Positions 15,557 to 23,251 of a stretch of DNA of 23,251 nucleotides are shown one piece after another. The notes under the pieces are model-generated. The model saw only the letters and a list, made by a program, of their open reading frames with translations, had not been told where the DNA came from and made no database searches. Position 1 is the stretch's first letter. Every line of letters begins with the position of its first letter. The translations under genes were made by a program, and so were the position numbers. Source of the stretch: JANRJY01 sp033763735 (GTDB lineage: Bacteria > Bacteroidota > Bacteroidia > Cytophagales > UBA9547); assembly GCA_033763735.1 (NCBI GenBank), contig JANRJY010000057.1, forward strand, positions 1 through 23,251, written 5' to 3'.

Positions 15557-17755
15557 ATGAAATTAATTCAAAAGATAGTTGGTAGATTTTTTTGGCTAGC
15601 CTTGTTATTACCTGCATTACTTTTTGCTCAGAAAAAGAATACAGTTAAAAAGCCTGTAAGTGTCAAAAAAAATGAAAAAGTGGCGCCTGCTACTCAAAAA
15701 GAGGGAACAACCTCTATTTCTGAAGATATTGAGCGTAAAGTATCTTTGAGTCCATATGTGGGCGTAAGTATTTTTCCGGCATCAGTTTCTTTTAATGAAT
15801 TTAATCAGCCAAAAAATGTTTTCGGAGGGTTTCAACCGGCCCCTTACTTTGGTTTAATGGCATATTATAAACTCAAAAAGAGATTTTATGTCGGACTTGA
15901 TGGCAATTGGTTTATAACTTCACGTCCTCCTTTGCATAGCATGAATGTATTGGGTTTGGGATTGTTTGGGAAATTGAACTTTCTTAATAATAAAAAACGG
16001 ATAAATCCATACTTAATTGCCGGTGTAAATGTTTCTTTTGTAAACTACAGTCAAAATGAAAGTAATGTAAATTCATCTCCAAAAACCGATAGTACCTTCG
16101 GATCGGGAATTAAAGCTGAAGCAATTCAGCAAGATTTTAGAAATTTGAATTTAGTGATGGCACCTATGTTTGGTCCATTGTTTGGATTAGGTACTGACAT
16201 CAAATTATCAAGAAGATTTTCAATATTTTTTCAAGGAACTGTTCACACACATTTTGGAAATAATCCGTTGATTAAAAAGTACTTTGACGGTGATAATTCT
16301 GTATTGCAATATTTGGCAATTAGAGGTGGTTTGAATATTAAGCTATATAAACGTATGAAGTTTGATATTGACTCCGCAGCTATTAGAGTTCCTGACTTAA
16401 TTGTAATGCTTGAACCGCCAGAAATTGGTGGAGAAGCACAACAACAAATGCTTAATAGAGAGGCAAATTTTGCGGTAAATATTCGAGAAGGGTTGAAACA
16501 CAATGTTCAGATTAACACCAATAGTGGTGAAATTAATATTGAAATTGATCAGGATACTTCCAAAAATCCTTGCCCGGTATTAGCCGTACTATATGATCAG
16601 TTTGGAAACAAAGTTGCCACTCAAAAACCGGGTCCTGATGGAAAGGTACACTTTGGTGATTTGGAAAAAGGGGTTTTTAATGTGGCCTTTGAACTTCAAC
16701 CACCTTGTAAAGAAGCTGACTTTAGCTATGCAATCAATGATCCGGACGCGGAAATTAAAAGTCAAACCAATGTAGAATATGCGGTTAATGACTCACTTAA
16801 CTATGTAATTGAGGGTATGGTTGATTTTAAAGATCCCAATGCTTCTAAAGAAAATGTTACCGTGATGTTGGTGGATCAAAAAGATAAAAAGATAAAATCA
16901 AGGATGCTTACCAAATCAGATGGTGGATTTGCTTTCAAAAATTTGACTCCTGGTAATTATAAAGTTGTGTATGAAGTGCCAAACCCTAATCTACAAACAC
17001 GTATTGCTTATGATGTAAAAACAAACAACGATAGTTTAGTCAAAAAAGTAAGTTTCCCTTTTAATGAAGCAAAAAAATCAAGTGAAGGTACTCGATTAAT
17101 GCAAGGTAAATTAACGCTTTCCGATCCCAAAGTAGCTGCTTATAAAGTGAATTTGGATTTAATTGATAAGTACAATAGAGTTATTGACAAATCTATACCA
17201 AATAAAGATGGGTCTTTTGAATTTATTGATAGTAAAACAGGTGAAAACGAAATTATATATGACGTAACCGATAAAAAAATTGAAGAAAACGCTCCGGTTG
17301 CCGTCCAAAATATGACCTATGTACCAAAAGTTGAGGAAGCAAAAAAACTCGAATTGGAACAAAGAAAAATGGCAACAATGTCAACTTCAGCATTGGAGGC
17401 ACCTAAAATATTAATTCCTGAAAAAATGCAAATGTATAAGTTGTATGACACTGAAGGAAAAGAGTTAAGCCAAGAAGGATTCGGATTTCAAGTAGGGGCA
17501 TTCCGAAATATGGCAAATGTCCAAGGCTTGATGGATAAGCTTAAGTCGGAAGGTTTTAGTGTCTTTGTACAATCAGTAATGTCAAACGATGTAAACTCTC
17601 GTTTTAAATCATCACAAAATTACAGGTTCAATAGAGTTATTGTATTTGGTACTAATGAAGAAAATAAGGCAAACGAAGTACGTAAGAAATTAGTTGATGA
17701 AGGATATACTATTATTGTAAAAGAGCATTTTTCAACTAAAACTGACGAAAAGTAA
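15557..17755 (+). CDS. Outer-membrane beta-barrel protein with CRD/transthyretin-like modules and a C-terminal SPOR domain
   Basis: The signal peptide (FFWLALLLPALLFA|QK) cleaves near residue 25, followed by a Lys-rich linker to about 50. Residues about 55-270 have alternating amphipathic strands and aromatic girdles (PYVGVSIFP, YFGLMAYYKL, FYVGLDGNWF, INPYLIAGVNVSF, FSIFFQGTVHTHFG), as expected of an OmpA-like eight-stranded barrel. Three beta modules follow. They have carboxypeptidase-regulatory-like patterns: DGKVHFGDLEKGVFNVAF, DGGFAFKNLTPGNYKVVYEV and DGSFEFIDSKTGENEIIYDV. Residues 641-728 are a SPOR domain (GFGFQVGAFRNMANVQGLMD, YRFNRVIVFG, KKLVDEGYTIIVKE), a fold that binds glycan strands stripped of stem peptides, mostly at septa. 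The combination would tie the outer membrane to peptidoglycan. It ends 7 bp from the convergent porX. Domain calls are from pattern; the barrel strand count is inferred. Confidence 0.8.
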   Translation: MKLIQKIVGRFFWLALLLPALLFAQKKNTVKKPVSVKKNEKVAPATQKEGTTSISEDIERKVSLSPYVGVSIFPASVSFNEFNQPKNVFGGFQPAPYFGLMAYYKLKKRFYVGLDGNWFITSRPPLHSMNVLGLGLFGKLNFLNNKKRINPYLIAGVNVSFVNYSQNESNVNSSPKTDSTFGSGIKAEAIQQDFRNLNLVMAPMFGPLFGLGTDIKLSRRFSIFFQGTVHTHFGNNPLIKKYFDGDNSVLQYLAIRGGLNIKLYKRMKFDIDSAAIRVPDLIVMLEPPEIGGEAQQQMLNREANFAVNIREGLKHNVQINTNSGEINIEIDQDTSKNPCPVLAVLYDQFGNKVATQKPGPDGKVHFGDLEKGVFNVAFELQPPCKEADFSYAINDPDAEIKSQTNVEYAVNDSLNYVIEGMVDFKDPNASKENVTVMLVDQKDKKIKSRMLTKSDGGFAFKNLTPGNYKVVYEVPNPNLQTRIAYDVKTNNDSLVKKVSFPFNEAKKSSEGTRLMQGKLTLSDPKVAAYKVNLDLIDKYNRVIDKSIPNKDGSFEFIDSKTGENEIIYDVTDKKIEENAPVAVQNMTYVPKVEEAKKLELEQRKMATMSTSALEAPKILIPEKMQMYKLYDTEGKELSQEGFGFQVGAFRNMANVQGLMDKLKSEGFSVFVQSVMSNDVNSRFKSSQNYRFNRVIVFGTNEENKANEVRKKLVDEGYTIIVKEHFSTKTDEK

Positions 17756-17762
17756 ATTGACT

Positions 17763-19316
17763 TTATTCTTTATTCTTCAGTAATATCACCGGTATTATCA
17801 CTTCTTCCAAAGAAATACCTCCATGTTGGAAAGTATCTTTATAGTAATTTACGTAATAATTATAGTTGTTTGGATAAGCCAAGAAATAATCCTCTTTAGC
17901 AAAAACATAAGAAGTAGTAATATTTCTTTTAGGGAGAAAAAATCTTTCGGGTTTGCGAGTAGCAAAAACTTCTTTTTCATCAAAAGAAAGATTTTTTCCT
18001 GTTTTGTATCGGAGGTTTGTATTCGTTTCTCGGTCACCAATTATTTTGCTGGCTCTTTTGGTTCTTATGGTGCCATGGTCGGTAGTGATAATAACTTTCA
18101 CTTTGTGTTGAGATAATTTTTTTAAAAAATCCAACAAAGTGGAATGGTGAAACCAACTAGCAGTAATTGAGCGGTATGCCGATTCATCATGAGCCAATTC
18201 ACGAATCATAGTAGTCTCAGTTCTGGCATGAGATAACATATCTACAAAATTGTAAACAATTACATTCAACTTATTGTCTAACAGGTTGTTATAATTATCA
18301 TTCAGCACTTTTCCCTGATGTGAATTAAGGATTTTGTTATAACTCATTTTCACATTTCCCAATTGATTTCTTTTCAATTGTGCTGCTAGAAACTTATCCT
18401 CATTCTGATTGTGCCCTGTTTCTTCCTCATCTTTCCACCATAAGTCAGGGTGCGTTTTTTCCATTTCTGAAGGCATCATCCCCGAAAAAATAGCATTCCT
18501 GCAATATTCAGTTGTCGTAGGTAGTATGGAATAATAGGTGTCTTCTATTTCTGTGGTAAATAATTCATTTATTTCAGGTTCAAGTGTTTTCCATTGGTCA
18601 TATCTCAAGTTATCAATCAAAATAAAAAAGACAGGTTCGCTTCCTGATAGCAAAGGAAATACCTTTTTTTTCATCAAGTTATTGGAGAAAATAGGCTTGT
18701 CTGCCTTTGGTTCATTAAGCCAATTCTCATAATTACGCATTACAAATTTACAAAACTCAGTATTTGCTTCGCTTTTTTGCATATCAAGTACCTCTTTCAT
18801 GTCTTTTGATTCACTTCTGTCAATTTCAAGTTCCCAATACACCAATTTCTTATAAATATCAGCCCATTCTTGATGGTTCATTTTTTCATTATAAGCCATT
18901 GATATTTGTCTGAATTCTTGCTGATATCCCGAATTCGTTTTTTCTGCGACCAATCGTTTATTGTCGAGAATCTTTTTGACAGATAATAGTATCTGATTGG
19001 GATTCAATGGTTTAATCAAATAATCACTAATTTTAGAGCCAATTGCTTCTTCCATTATTTTTTCTTCTTCACTTTTTGTAATCATTACAATTGGAAGGTT
19101 GGGCTTTATTGCTTTTATCTGAGTCAAGGTCTCAAGACCCGTCATTCCCGGCATATTTTCATCCAAAAAAACAACGTCATATAATTCGGTTTTGCATTTG
19201 TCAAAGGCATCTGCACCACTTATTACAGGAGTAACGGTATAGCCTTTACTTTCTAAAAAAATAATGTGTGGTTTAAGAAGGTCAATTTCATCATCAGCCC
19301 AAAGTATTTTCGTCAT
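17763..19316 (-). CDS. porX: PorX: response regulator with PglZ phosphodiesterase output domain, T9SS regulator
   Basis: Residues 1-120 form a complete receiver domain: acid pocket Asp8/Asp9, phospho-acceptor Asp52 (VVFLDENMPG), Thr80 and Lys102 (YLIKP). A helical linker (about 121-215) leads to a PglZ domain of the alkaline phosphatase superfamily. Its metal and catalytic candidates are all present: Asp235 (FILIDNLRYDQW), the Thr cluster 267-269 (LPTTTEYCRN), Asp359/His363 (NFVDMLSHAR), Asp413/His414 (ITTDHGT) and His498 (FQHGG). This receiver-PglZ architecture and length match PorX. In Porphyromonas and other Bacteroidota, PorX acts with the kinase PorY (and a sigma factor) to control T9SS genes; its PglZ domain has phosphodiesterase activity on oligonucleotides. 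No PorY-type kinase is in the window. The gene is convergent with the barrel/SPOR gene and divergent from divIVA. Confidence 0.95.
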   Translation of the reverse strand: MTKILWADDEIDLLKPHIIFLESKGYTVTPVISGADAFDKCKTELYDVVFLDENMPGMTGLETLTQIKAIKPNLPIVMITKSEEEKIMEEAIGSKISDYLIKPLNPNQILLSVKKILDNKRLVAEKTNSGYQQEFRQISMAYNEKMNHQEWADIYKKLVYWELEIDRSESKDMKEVLDMQKSEANTEFCKFVMRNYENWLNEPKADKPIFSNNLMKKKVFPLLSGSEPVFFILIDNLRYDQWKTLEPEINELFTTEIEDTYYSILPTTTEYCRNAIFSGMMPSEMEKTHPDLWWKDEEETGHNQNEDKFLAAQLKRNQLGNVKMSYNKILNSHQGKVLNDNYNNLLDNKLNVIVYNFVDMLSHARTETTMIRELAHDESAYRSITASWFHHSTLLDFLKKLSQHKVKVIITTDHGTIRTKRASKIIGDRETNTNLRYKTGKNLSFDEKEVFATRKPERFFLPKRNITTSYVFAKEDYFLAYPNNYNYYVNYYKDTFQHGGISLEEVIIPVILLKNKE

Positions 19317-19409
19317 TTCTTTTATGGATTATTTGTGGTTCGAATTACATTAAGAGAACGATGTTAAAACCAATTTAGTATATTGCTACTAAATACCGTA
19401 TTCCTTTAT

Positions 19410-19417
19410 TATTTTTG
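19410..19417 (+). promoter_or_regulatory. Putative -7 box for divIVA-folB
   Basis: TATTTTTG fits TAnnTTTG, 38 bases before the ATG. The closest TTG upstream (19383-19385) is spaced 24 bases away, longer than the usual 19-21. The rest of the 139-bp porX-divIVA divergent gap shows no clear reverse-strand promoter. Confidence 0.45.
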
Positions 19418-19455
19418 CGAATATCAATTTATCTTTTCAGTAAAAAGAATTTAAA

Positions 19456-20082
19456 ATGAAAATTACTCCGTTAGAAATTAGACAAAAAACTTTTGAAAAA
19501 GCATTCAGAGGATACGAGAAAGAAGAAGTGGATGCTTTTATGATGAGTTTGTCTGTGGAGTGGGAAAAATTGCAGGAAGAAAACAGAGAGGCAAAATCAA
19601 AAATTGATGCTCAGGAAAAGGAATTGCAAAAAATGCGTGAAATTGAGCATTCCCTTTATAAAACACTTAAAACAGCCGAAACAACAGGGACAAACATGGT
19701 TGAGCAAGCTAATAAATCAGCAGAACTCATACTTAAAGAAGCACAAATGAATGCCGATGCGGTTTTGAATGAAGCTAAATATAATGCCAAAAATATAATT
19801 GAAGAAGCAGAAGAAAAAGCCAAAAATTTCGAAGAAGAAGCTAAAGACAAAGTAAAAGATTCTCAACGAGAGTTTAAAGAAGTTGAAAATCTGAGAGATA
19901 ATTTATTGATGGAATTGCGCAATTTATCAAATGACACTCTTGAGAGAGTAAACAAAATTCTGAATAAGAACAAAAAAAATACTTCCAAACCACTAATTAC
20001 CAGCGATGAAGAGGCAGATTCATCTTTTCAATCTAATGCTAAAAGTGTAACCGATCATGGTTCTTTTTTTGATAAAATATGA
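19456..20082 (+). CDS. divIVA: DivIVA-domain coiled-coil protein
   Basis: The N-terminus has the membrane-curvature-sensing DivIVA motif: PLEIRQKTFEKAFRGYEKEE then VDAF, with Phe17 and Arg18-Gly19-Tyr20 in the expected crossed-loop region. Residues about 30-175 are a long, highly charged coiled coil (repeated EEA, KEA and AEEKAKNFEEEAKDK stretches). A disordered tail from about 178 ends in SFFDKI. In Bacteroidota this family is found as a single DivIVA-domain protein of about 200 residues, presumably placed at poles or the septum; its role is poorly known. The stop codon overlaps the folB start (ATGA), so the two are translationally coupled. Confidence 0.9.
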   Translation: MKITPLEIRQKTFEKAFRGYEKEEVDAFMMSLSVEWEKLQEENREAKSKIDAQEKELQKMREIEHSLYKTLKTAETTGTNMVEQANKSAELILKEAQMNADAVLNEAKYNAKNIIEEAEEKAKNFEEEAKDKVKDSQREFKEVENLRDNLLMELRNLSNDTLERVNKILNKNKKNTSKPLITSDEEADSSFQSNAKSVTDHGSFFDKI

Positions 20083-20447
20083 TAGTAGAAATATCCCTTC
20101 ACGGCATTGAATTTTTTGCTTATCATGGCTTTTATGCAGAAGAACGCAAAATCGGCAATAAATACGGGATAGATGTTACTTTTACTGCCGAAGTGGGAGA
20201 TTCACCTTTGAATGACGATCTATCTCAAACAATTGACTATGAATCTGTATATCAAATAATTAAAAAAGTTATTGAAACACCCACTAAACTGCTTGAAGCC
20301 ATAGCCAATCGAATACTTGATGCTATGTTTTTAGAGTTTCCGCAAGTGCAGAAGGTAGAAGTCACCGTGTCAAAATTTAATCCTCCGGTTGGTGGAATAT
20401 GTCAAAAAGCAAGTGCCAAAATGTTAAAGGTCAAAAAAAATATCTAA
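20079..20447 (+). CDS. folB: Dihydroneopterin aldolase
   Basis: FolB converts 7,8-dihydroneopterin to 6-hydroxymethyl-7,8-dihydropterin and glycolaldehyde in the cytosolic folate pathway. The 122-residue length is standard. All expected active-site residues are present: Glu22 (YHGFYAEERKIG), Tyr54 (TIDYESVY), Glu73 (KLLEAIANRI) and Lys99 (VTVSKFNPPVGG). The start ATG overlaps the divIVA stop by 4 bp, so it is expressed with divIVA; the partnership with a division protein may only be operon organisation. A promoter for the next gene starts within a few bases of its stop. Confidence 0.95.
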   Translation: MIVEISLHGIEFFAYHGFYAEERKIGNKYGIDVTFTAEVGDSPLNDDLSQTIDYESVYQIIKKVIETPTKLLEAIANRILDAMFLEFPQVQKVEVTVSKFNPPVGGICQKASAKMLKVKKNI

Positions 20448-20472
20448 TGTGGCAATTGAACAAAAATCCATA

Positions 20473-20480
20473 TACCTTTG
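20473..20480 (+). promoter_or_regulatory. Putative -7 box for trxA
   Basis: TACCTTTG matches TAnnTTTG exactly and lies 29 bases before the thioredoxin ATG. TGTG at 20448-20451, 21 bases upstream, is a near match to the TTTG -33 box and directly follows the folB stop. The spacing suits a short 5' leader. Confidence 0.6.
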
Positions 20481-20509
20481 TTATCATACCGAATATAAAA
20501 TTTATTTAA

Positions 20510-20848
20510 ATGGAAACTTCAGCAAAACATAAAGCAATAGAAATAACAGATGCGAATTTTGAAGAAATAATTGCCTCGGGCAAACCTACTTTGGTGGATT
20601 TCTGGGCAGAGTGGTGTGGCCCTTGTAAAATGATCGGTCCTGCTGTAGAAGAAATTGCAGGTGAATATGATGGTAAAGCAGTAGTGGGTAAAGTAAATGT
20701 TGATTTTAACCCGAATACCGCTGCAAAGTTTGGAATCAGAAGCATTCCTACATTGCTATATTTCAAAAATGGACAGGTGGTTGACAAACAAATAGGTGCC
20801 GTTGGTAAAGCAGCACTTGCCAAAAAACTCGATGCAGTTATAGCTTAA
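20510..20848 (+). CDS. trxA: Thioredoxin
   Basis: This is a cytosolic disulfide reductase of standard size (112 aa). It has the active site WCGPC (Cys36/Cys39) preceded by VDFWAE, Asp30 at the buried acid position and cis-Pro80 in the SIPTL loop, then FKNGQVV and a C-terminal helix. There is no signal peptide, so it reduces cytoplasmic partners such as ribonucleotide reductase or peroxiredoxins. It has its own likely promoter and ends 12 bases before repeat copy C. Confidence 0.95.
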   Translation: METSAKHKAIEITDANFEEIIASGKPTLVDFWAEWCGPCKMIGPAVEEIAGEYDGKAVVGKVNVDFNPNTAAKFGIRSIPTLLYFKNGQVVDKQIGAVGKAALAKKLDAVIA

Positions 20849-20860
20849 TACTATAAATTC

Positions 20861-20905
20861 TCATTCCACCCCCTCTCTGTAAAAGAGGGGCAAGGGGTGA
20901 GTTAA
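20861..20905 (+). repeat. GC-rich intergenic hairpin element, copy C
   Basis: CCCCTCT (20870-20876) pairs with AGAGGGG (20884-20890), or CACCCC (20867-20872) pairs with GGGGTG (20894-20899). This is the same two-way design as copy B, in the same orientation. It fills most of the 67-bp gap between trxA and the peptidase gene, ending 10 bases before the TTG start. Confidence 0.75.
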
Positions 20906-20915
20906 TTTTTTAAAT

Positions 20916-23057
20916 TTGAAAATAATCTTAATTCTATTAATTTTTATTACTAGTTCACTTTTCTCCCAAATTACCCTAGAAGATATTTGGTTAACCAACA
21001 AATACAATTTTAGCAAAACGCTTTCTTATAAATGGGGACCTTCTGATTCATATTTTGACATTGTTAAAACCAAACAAGGAGCTGAAATACAACAGCTTAG
21101 TCTTAAAAGCAACAAAAAGATAAGAACTATTGCCACAACTAAAGAATTAATACTTCCCGGAGATTCAATACAATTAGATTTTGACGATTTTCAAATAGAT
21201 GGCAACTATATTTTATTCCAATGTAATACCATTAGTATTTATCGAAGGTCGTGGAAATCAAAATTTTGGTTGTTTAACATCAAAACAAAAACATTTTCCA
21301 AAATAGCAAATGGCGAATACATTAGTTATCCTGATTTTTCTCCCAATGGCAAATCAATAGCTTATGTCAAATCAAATAATTTATGGATATATAATATTGA
21401 AAGTCAAATCGATATATCAATCACATCCAATGGTAAGAAAAACGAAATTATAAATGGAACTACTGATTGGGTATATGAAGAAGAATTTGAATTTGTAAAG
21501 GGGTTTGAGTGGAGTCCTGACGCTCGTTTTTTAGCTTTTTATCAATTTGATGAATCCAAAGTAAAAGAATATACCATGCAAATTTGGAATGATGTATACC
21601 CAACTAATTACGTATACAAATACCCCAAAGCGGGTGAGGAAAATTCTAAAGTTAAAATATTGATTTATGATGCAAAATATAAGGAAACCTTTACTGCTTA
21701 TGATTTTGCAAAATTCGACAATTATGTACCTCGAATTAATTGGGCCCCTAAGTCTGTTCTGTCAGTACGTGAGCTCTCACGTTCACAAGATACTTTGACA
21801 ATCTTTCATTATAGTGCACTTTCAGGATTATCCGATACGCTTATTCAATTCACCGACCCAGCATATATAGAGGTTGATGATAATTTTATTTATACAGATT
21901 CATTATTATTTTTCTTATCAGAAAATGGGGGTTATAAGCATATATATTCCTTTAATATTTTCGAGAAAAAACTAAAACAAGTCACAAGAGGCAATTTTGA
22001 AATTAAGTCAATCAATGCAATTGACTCTGTAAATAGACTTATTTACTATACTTCAAACGAAGGTAATTCTACTCAAACTAAAATATGTAAAATTGATTTT
22101 AATGGATTGAATAAATATTTTTTAACCACATTTTCAGGATATATTGACTTTGAATTAAATCCTAACAATACGTTTATTAAAGTAGATTATCAAAATAGTA
22201 TTACTCCGCCTCAAACTAAATTATTTCAGATTTCAGGCAACAAAACTTTGTATTTAAAATCAGAATTTCCATTTTCTGATTCATTAAAACCAATTTCTCC
22301 TGTTTTTAATCCTTTTATTAATAATGATAAAGATACATTAAATTATTACCTTATTTTCCCTCCCAATTACAATATTAATAAAAAATACCCGGTACTACTT
22401 TATGTATATGGAGGACCGGGTTCTCAAGAAGTTTTAGATCAATTTCCTTCTTCAAGAGATTGGTGGCATCAGTATTTGGCTCAGACTGGAATAATTATAG
22501 CCTGCTTAGATGGGAGGGGCACAGGTGGCAAAGGGGCATATCTTAAAAAATGTACAACTTTAAAATTAGGCCAATATGAGGTTGAAGATCAAATTGCATT
22601 TGCTAAATATCTTTCCAAAAAGTCATATATAGATAGCACCCGAATAGGTATTTGGGGCTGGAGTTTTGGTGGTTATTTATCTTCGCTTTCTTTGTTGTTG
22701 GGCAATGACATTTTCAAATTGGCAATTGCAGTTGCACCTGTTACAAATTGGCGATTTTATGATACAATTTATACGGAAAGATTTTTAAAAAACCCTACTG
22801 ATAACGCAATTGGATATGATAGTTATTCACCTGTAAATCTAGCTGATAAACTAAAAGGTAATTTTTTATTGATACATGGAACCTCTGATGACAATGTTCA
22901 CATTCAAAATACCTTTGAATTTCAAAAATCTTTAATCAAATCAAATAAATTTTTTGAAACTTTTATATATCCAAATAAAGCCCATGGAATTAGTGGAAAT
23001 ACTACAAGATTGCACCTTTTTCGCACAATGACGCAGTTTTTACAAAAAAAATTGTAA
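20916..23057 (+). CDS. Secreted dipeptidyl-peptidase IV (S9B prolyl oligopeptidase family)
   Basis: DPP-IV removes Xaa-Pro or Xaa-Ala dipeptides from peptide N-termini. The signal peptide (IILILLIFITSSLFS|Q) shows periplasmic or surface location. The N-terminal beta-propeller carries the double-Glu substrate-binding motif in DWVYEEEF (Glu189-Glu190). The C-terminal alpha/beta-hydrolase has Ser583 (GWSFGGY), Asp658 (HGTSDDNVH) and His690 (KAHGIS), plus YVYGGPGSQ at the oxyanion tyrosine loop. The length (713 aa) fits the family. The start is TTG: an in-frame stop at 20898-20900 inside repeat copy C leaves no ATG before the signal peptide, and TTG 20916 gives a normal leader. No promoter box was seen in the gap, so it may be read through from trxA. 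Confidence 0.92.
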   Translation: MKIILILLIFITSSLFSQITLEDIWLTNKYNFSKTLSYKWGPSDSYFDIVKTKQGAEIQQLSLKSNKKIRTIATTKELILPGDSIQLDFDDFQIDGNYILFQCNTISIYRRSWKSKFWLFNIKTKTFSKIANGEYISYPDFSPNGKSIAYVKSNNLWIYNIESQIDISITSNGKKNEIINGTTDWVYEEEFEFVKGFEWSPDARFLAFYQFDESKVKEYTMQIWNDVYPTNYVYKYPKAGEENSKVKILIYDAKYKETFTAYDFAKFDNYVPRINWAPKSVLSVRELSRSQDTLTIFHYSALSGLSDTLIQFTDPAYIEVDDNFIYTDSLLFFLSENGGYKHIYSFNIFEKKLKQVTRGNFEIKSINAIDSVNRLIYYTSNEGNSTQTKICKIDFNGLNKYFLTTFSGYIDFELNPNNTFIKVDYQNSITPPQTKLFQISGNKTLYLKSEFPFSDSLKPISPVFNPFINNDKDTLNYYLIFPPNYNINKKYPVLLYVYGGPGSQEVLDQFPSSRDWWHQYLAQTGIIIACLDGRGTGGKGAYLKKCTTLKLGQYEVEDQIAFAKYLSKKSYIDSTRIGIWGWSFGGYLSSLSLLLGNDIFKLAIAVAPVTNWRFYDTIYTERFLKNPTDNAIGYDSYSPVNLADKLKGNFLLIHGTSDDNVHIQNTFEFQKSLIKSNKFFETFIYPNKAHGISGNTTRLHLFRTMTQFLQKKL

Positions 23058-23138
23058 CAAAAACTACCTTTAGTTTCATGTAATTTTGATTTAGGCAGTC
23101 TCATTTCCTGACATTTTCAAAAAATACTTAAAAAAATA

Positions 23139-23169
23139 TTTGTGAAATGCGATAGTTCCCTTACCTTTG
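23139..23169 (+). promoter_or_regulatory. Strong Bacteroidota-type promoter at the window's right end
   Basis: TTTG (23139-23142) is separated by exactly 19 bases from TACCTTTG (23162-23169), a full match to the TTTG-N19-TAnnTTTG consensus. It is followed by CGCTCCC, reminiscent of start regions of highly expressed RNA or ribosomal operons. Its gene is beyond the window; the last 80 bases have no open frame of note. Confidence 0.8.
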
Positions 23170-23224
23170 CGCTCCCTTTTGAATAATACGAATAATTCAA
23201 CGGAGTTAAAGCGGATAAAAGAGG

Positions 23225-23246
23225 GGTTTTGAAAGGAAACAAAACC
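23225..23246. other. Leader hairpin downstream of the terminal promoter
   Basis: GGTTTTG (23225-23231) and CAAAACC (23240-23246) form a 7-bp perfect stem around an 8-base purine loop (AAAGGAAA). It lies about 50 bases downstream of the likely transcription start, so it would be in the 5' leader or the start of a structured RNA. No U-tract follows in the bases visible. Confidence 0.45.
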
Positions 23247-23251
23247 GAGTA

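Noticed and set aside
17756..17762. Bidirectional terminator between the convergent barrel/SPOR and porX genes
   Set aside because: Only 7 bases separate the stops. No hairpin with T-runs was found there, so any terminator would have to lie inside the coding regions.
23061..23076. Terminator after the DPP-IV gene (AAACT/AGTTT)
   Set aside because: The stem is only 5 bp, has one G-C pair, and lacks a T-run. It is too weak to call.

Overview
The window looks like chromosomal DNA of an AT-rich member of the Bacteroidota. The evidence is a PorX-type response regulator, a protein with a type IX secretion (T9SS) type A sorting domain, Bacteroidota-type promoter boxes (TAnnTTTG, once with a TTTG box 19 bases upstream), a DivIVA/FolB/thioredoxin/DPP-IV housekeeping set, and dispersed hairpin repeats of a kind common in this phylum. 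I cannot name the genus.

Bases 1-15331 form an apparent co-directional surface-protein operon. It begins inside the 3' end of a repeat-rich fibre protein, then carries two giant secreted fibre proteins (2421 and 1603 aa), a T9SS-sorted Ig-like protein and a putative lipoprotein with an internal duplication. The giant proteins are strings of cassettes resembling tail fibres and trimeric autotransporter stalks, with blocks of 17-residue YadA-head-like repeats. They have signal peptides but no recognisable C-terminal anchor, T9SS signal or S74 chaperone. The T9SS protein has an 82-residue leader, of which residues 17-82 are encoded by DNA with a 7-bp periodicity.

Bases 15332-19316 hold a probable outer-membrane barrel protein ending in a peptidoglycan-binding SPOR domain. 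Convergent to it, 7 bp away, is porX, the receiver-PglZ regulator of T9SS genes. The barrel/SPOR protein is a candidate link between outer membrane and peptidoglycan.

Bases 19456-23057 are housekeeping: divIVA overlapping folB by 4 bp, then thioredoxin, then a secreted dipeptidyl-peptidase IV. The last 194 bases carry a textbook Bacteroidota promoter and a leader-like hairpin; the gene it drives lies outside the window.

Three copies of a GC-rich bistable hairpin element lie between genes (two at 8064-8226, one at 20861-20905). No gene-free stretch exceeds 300 bases; the longest is 15332-15556 (225 bases).
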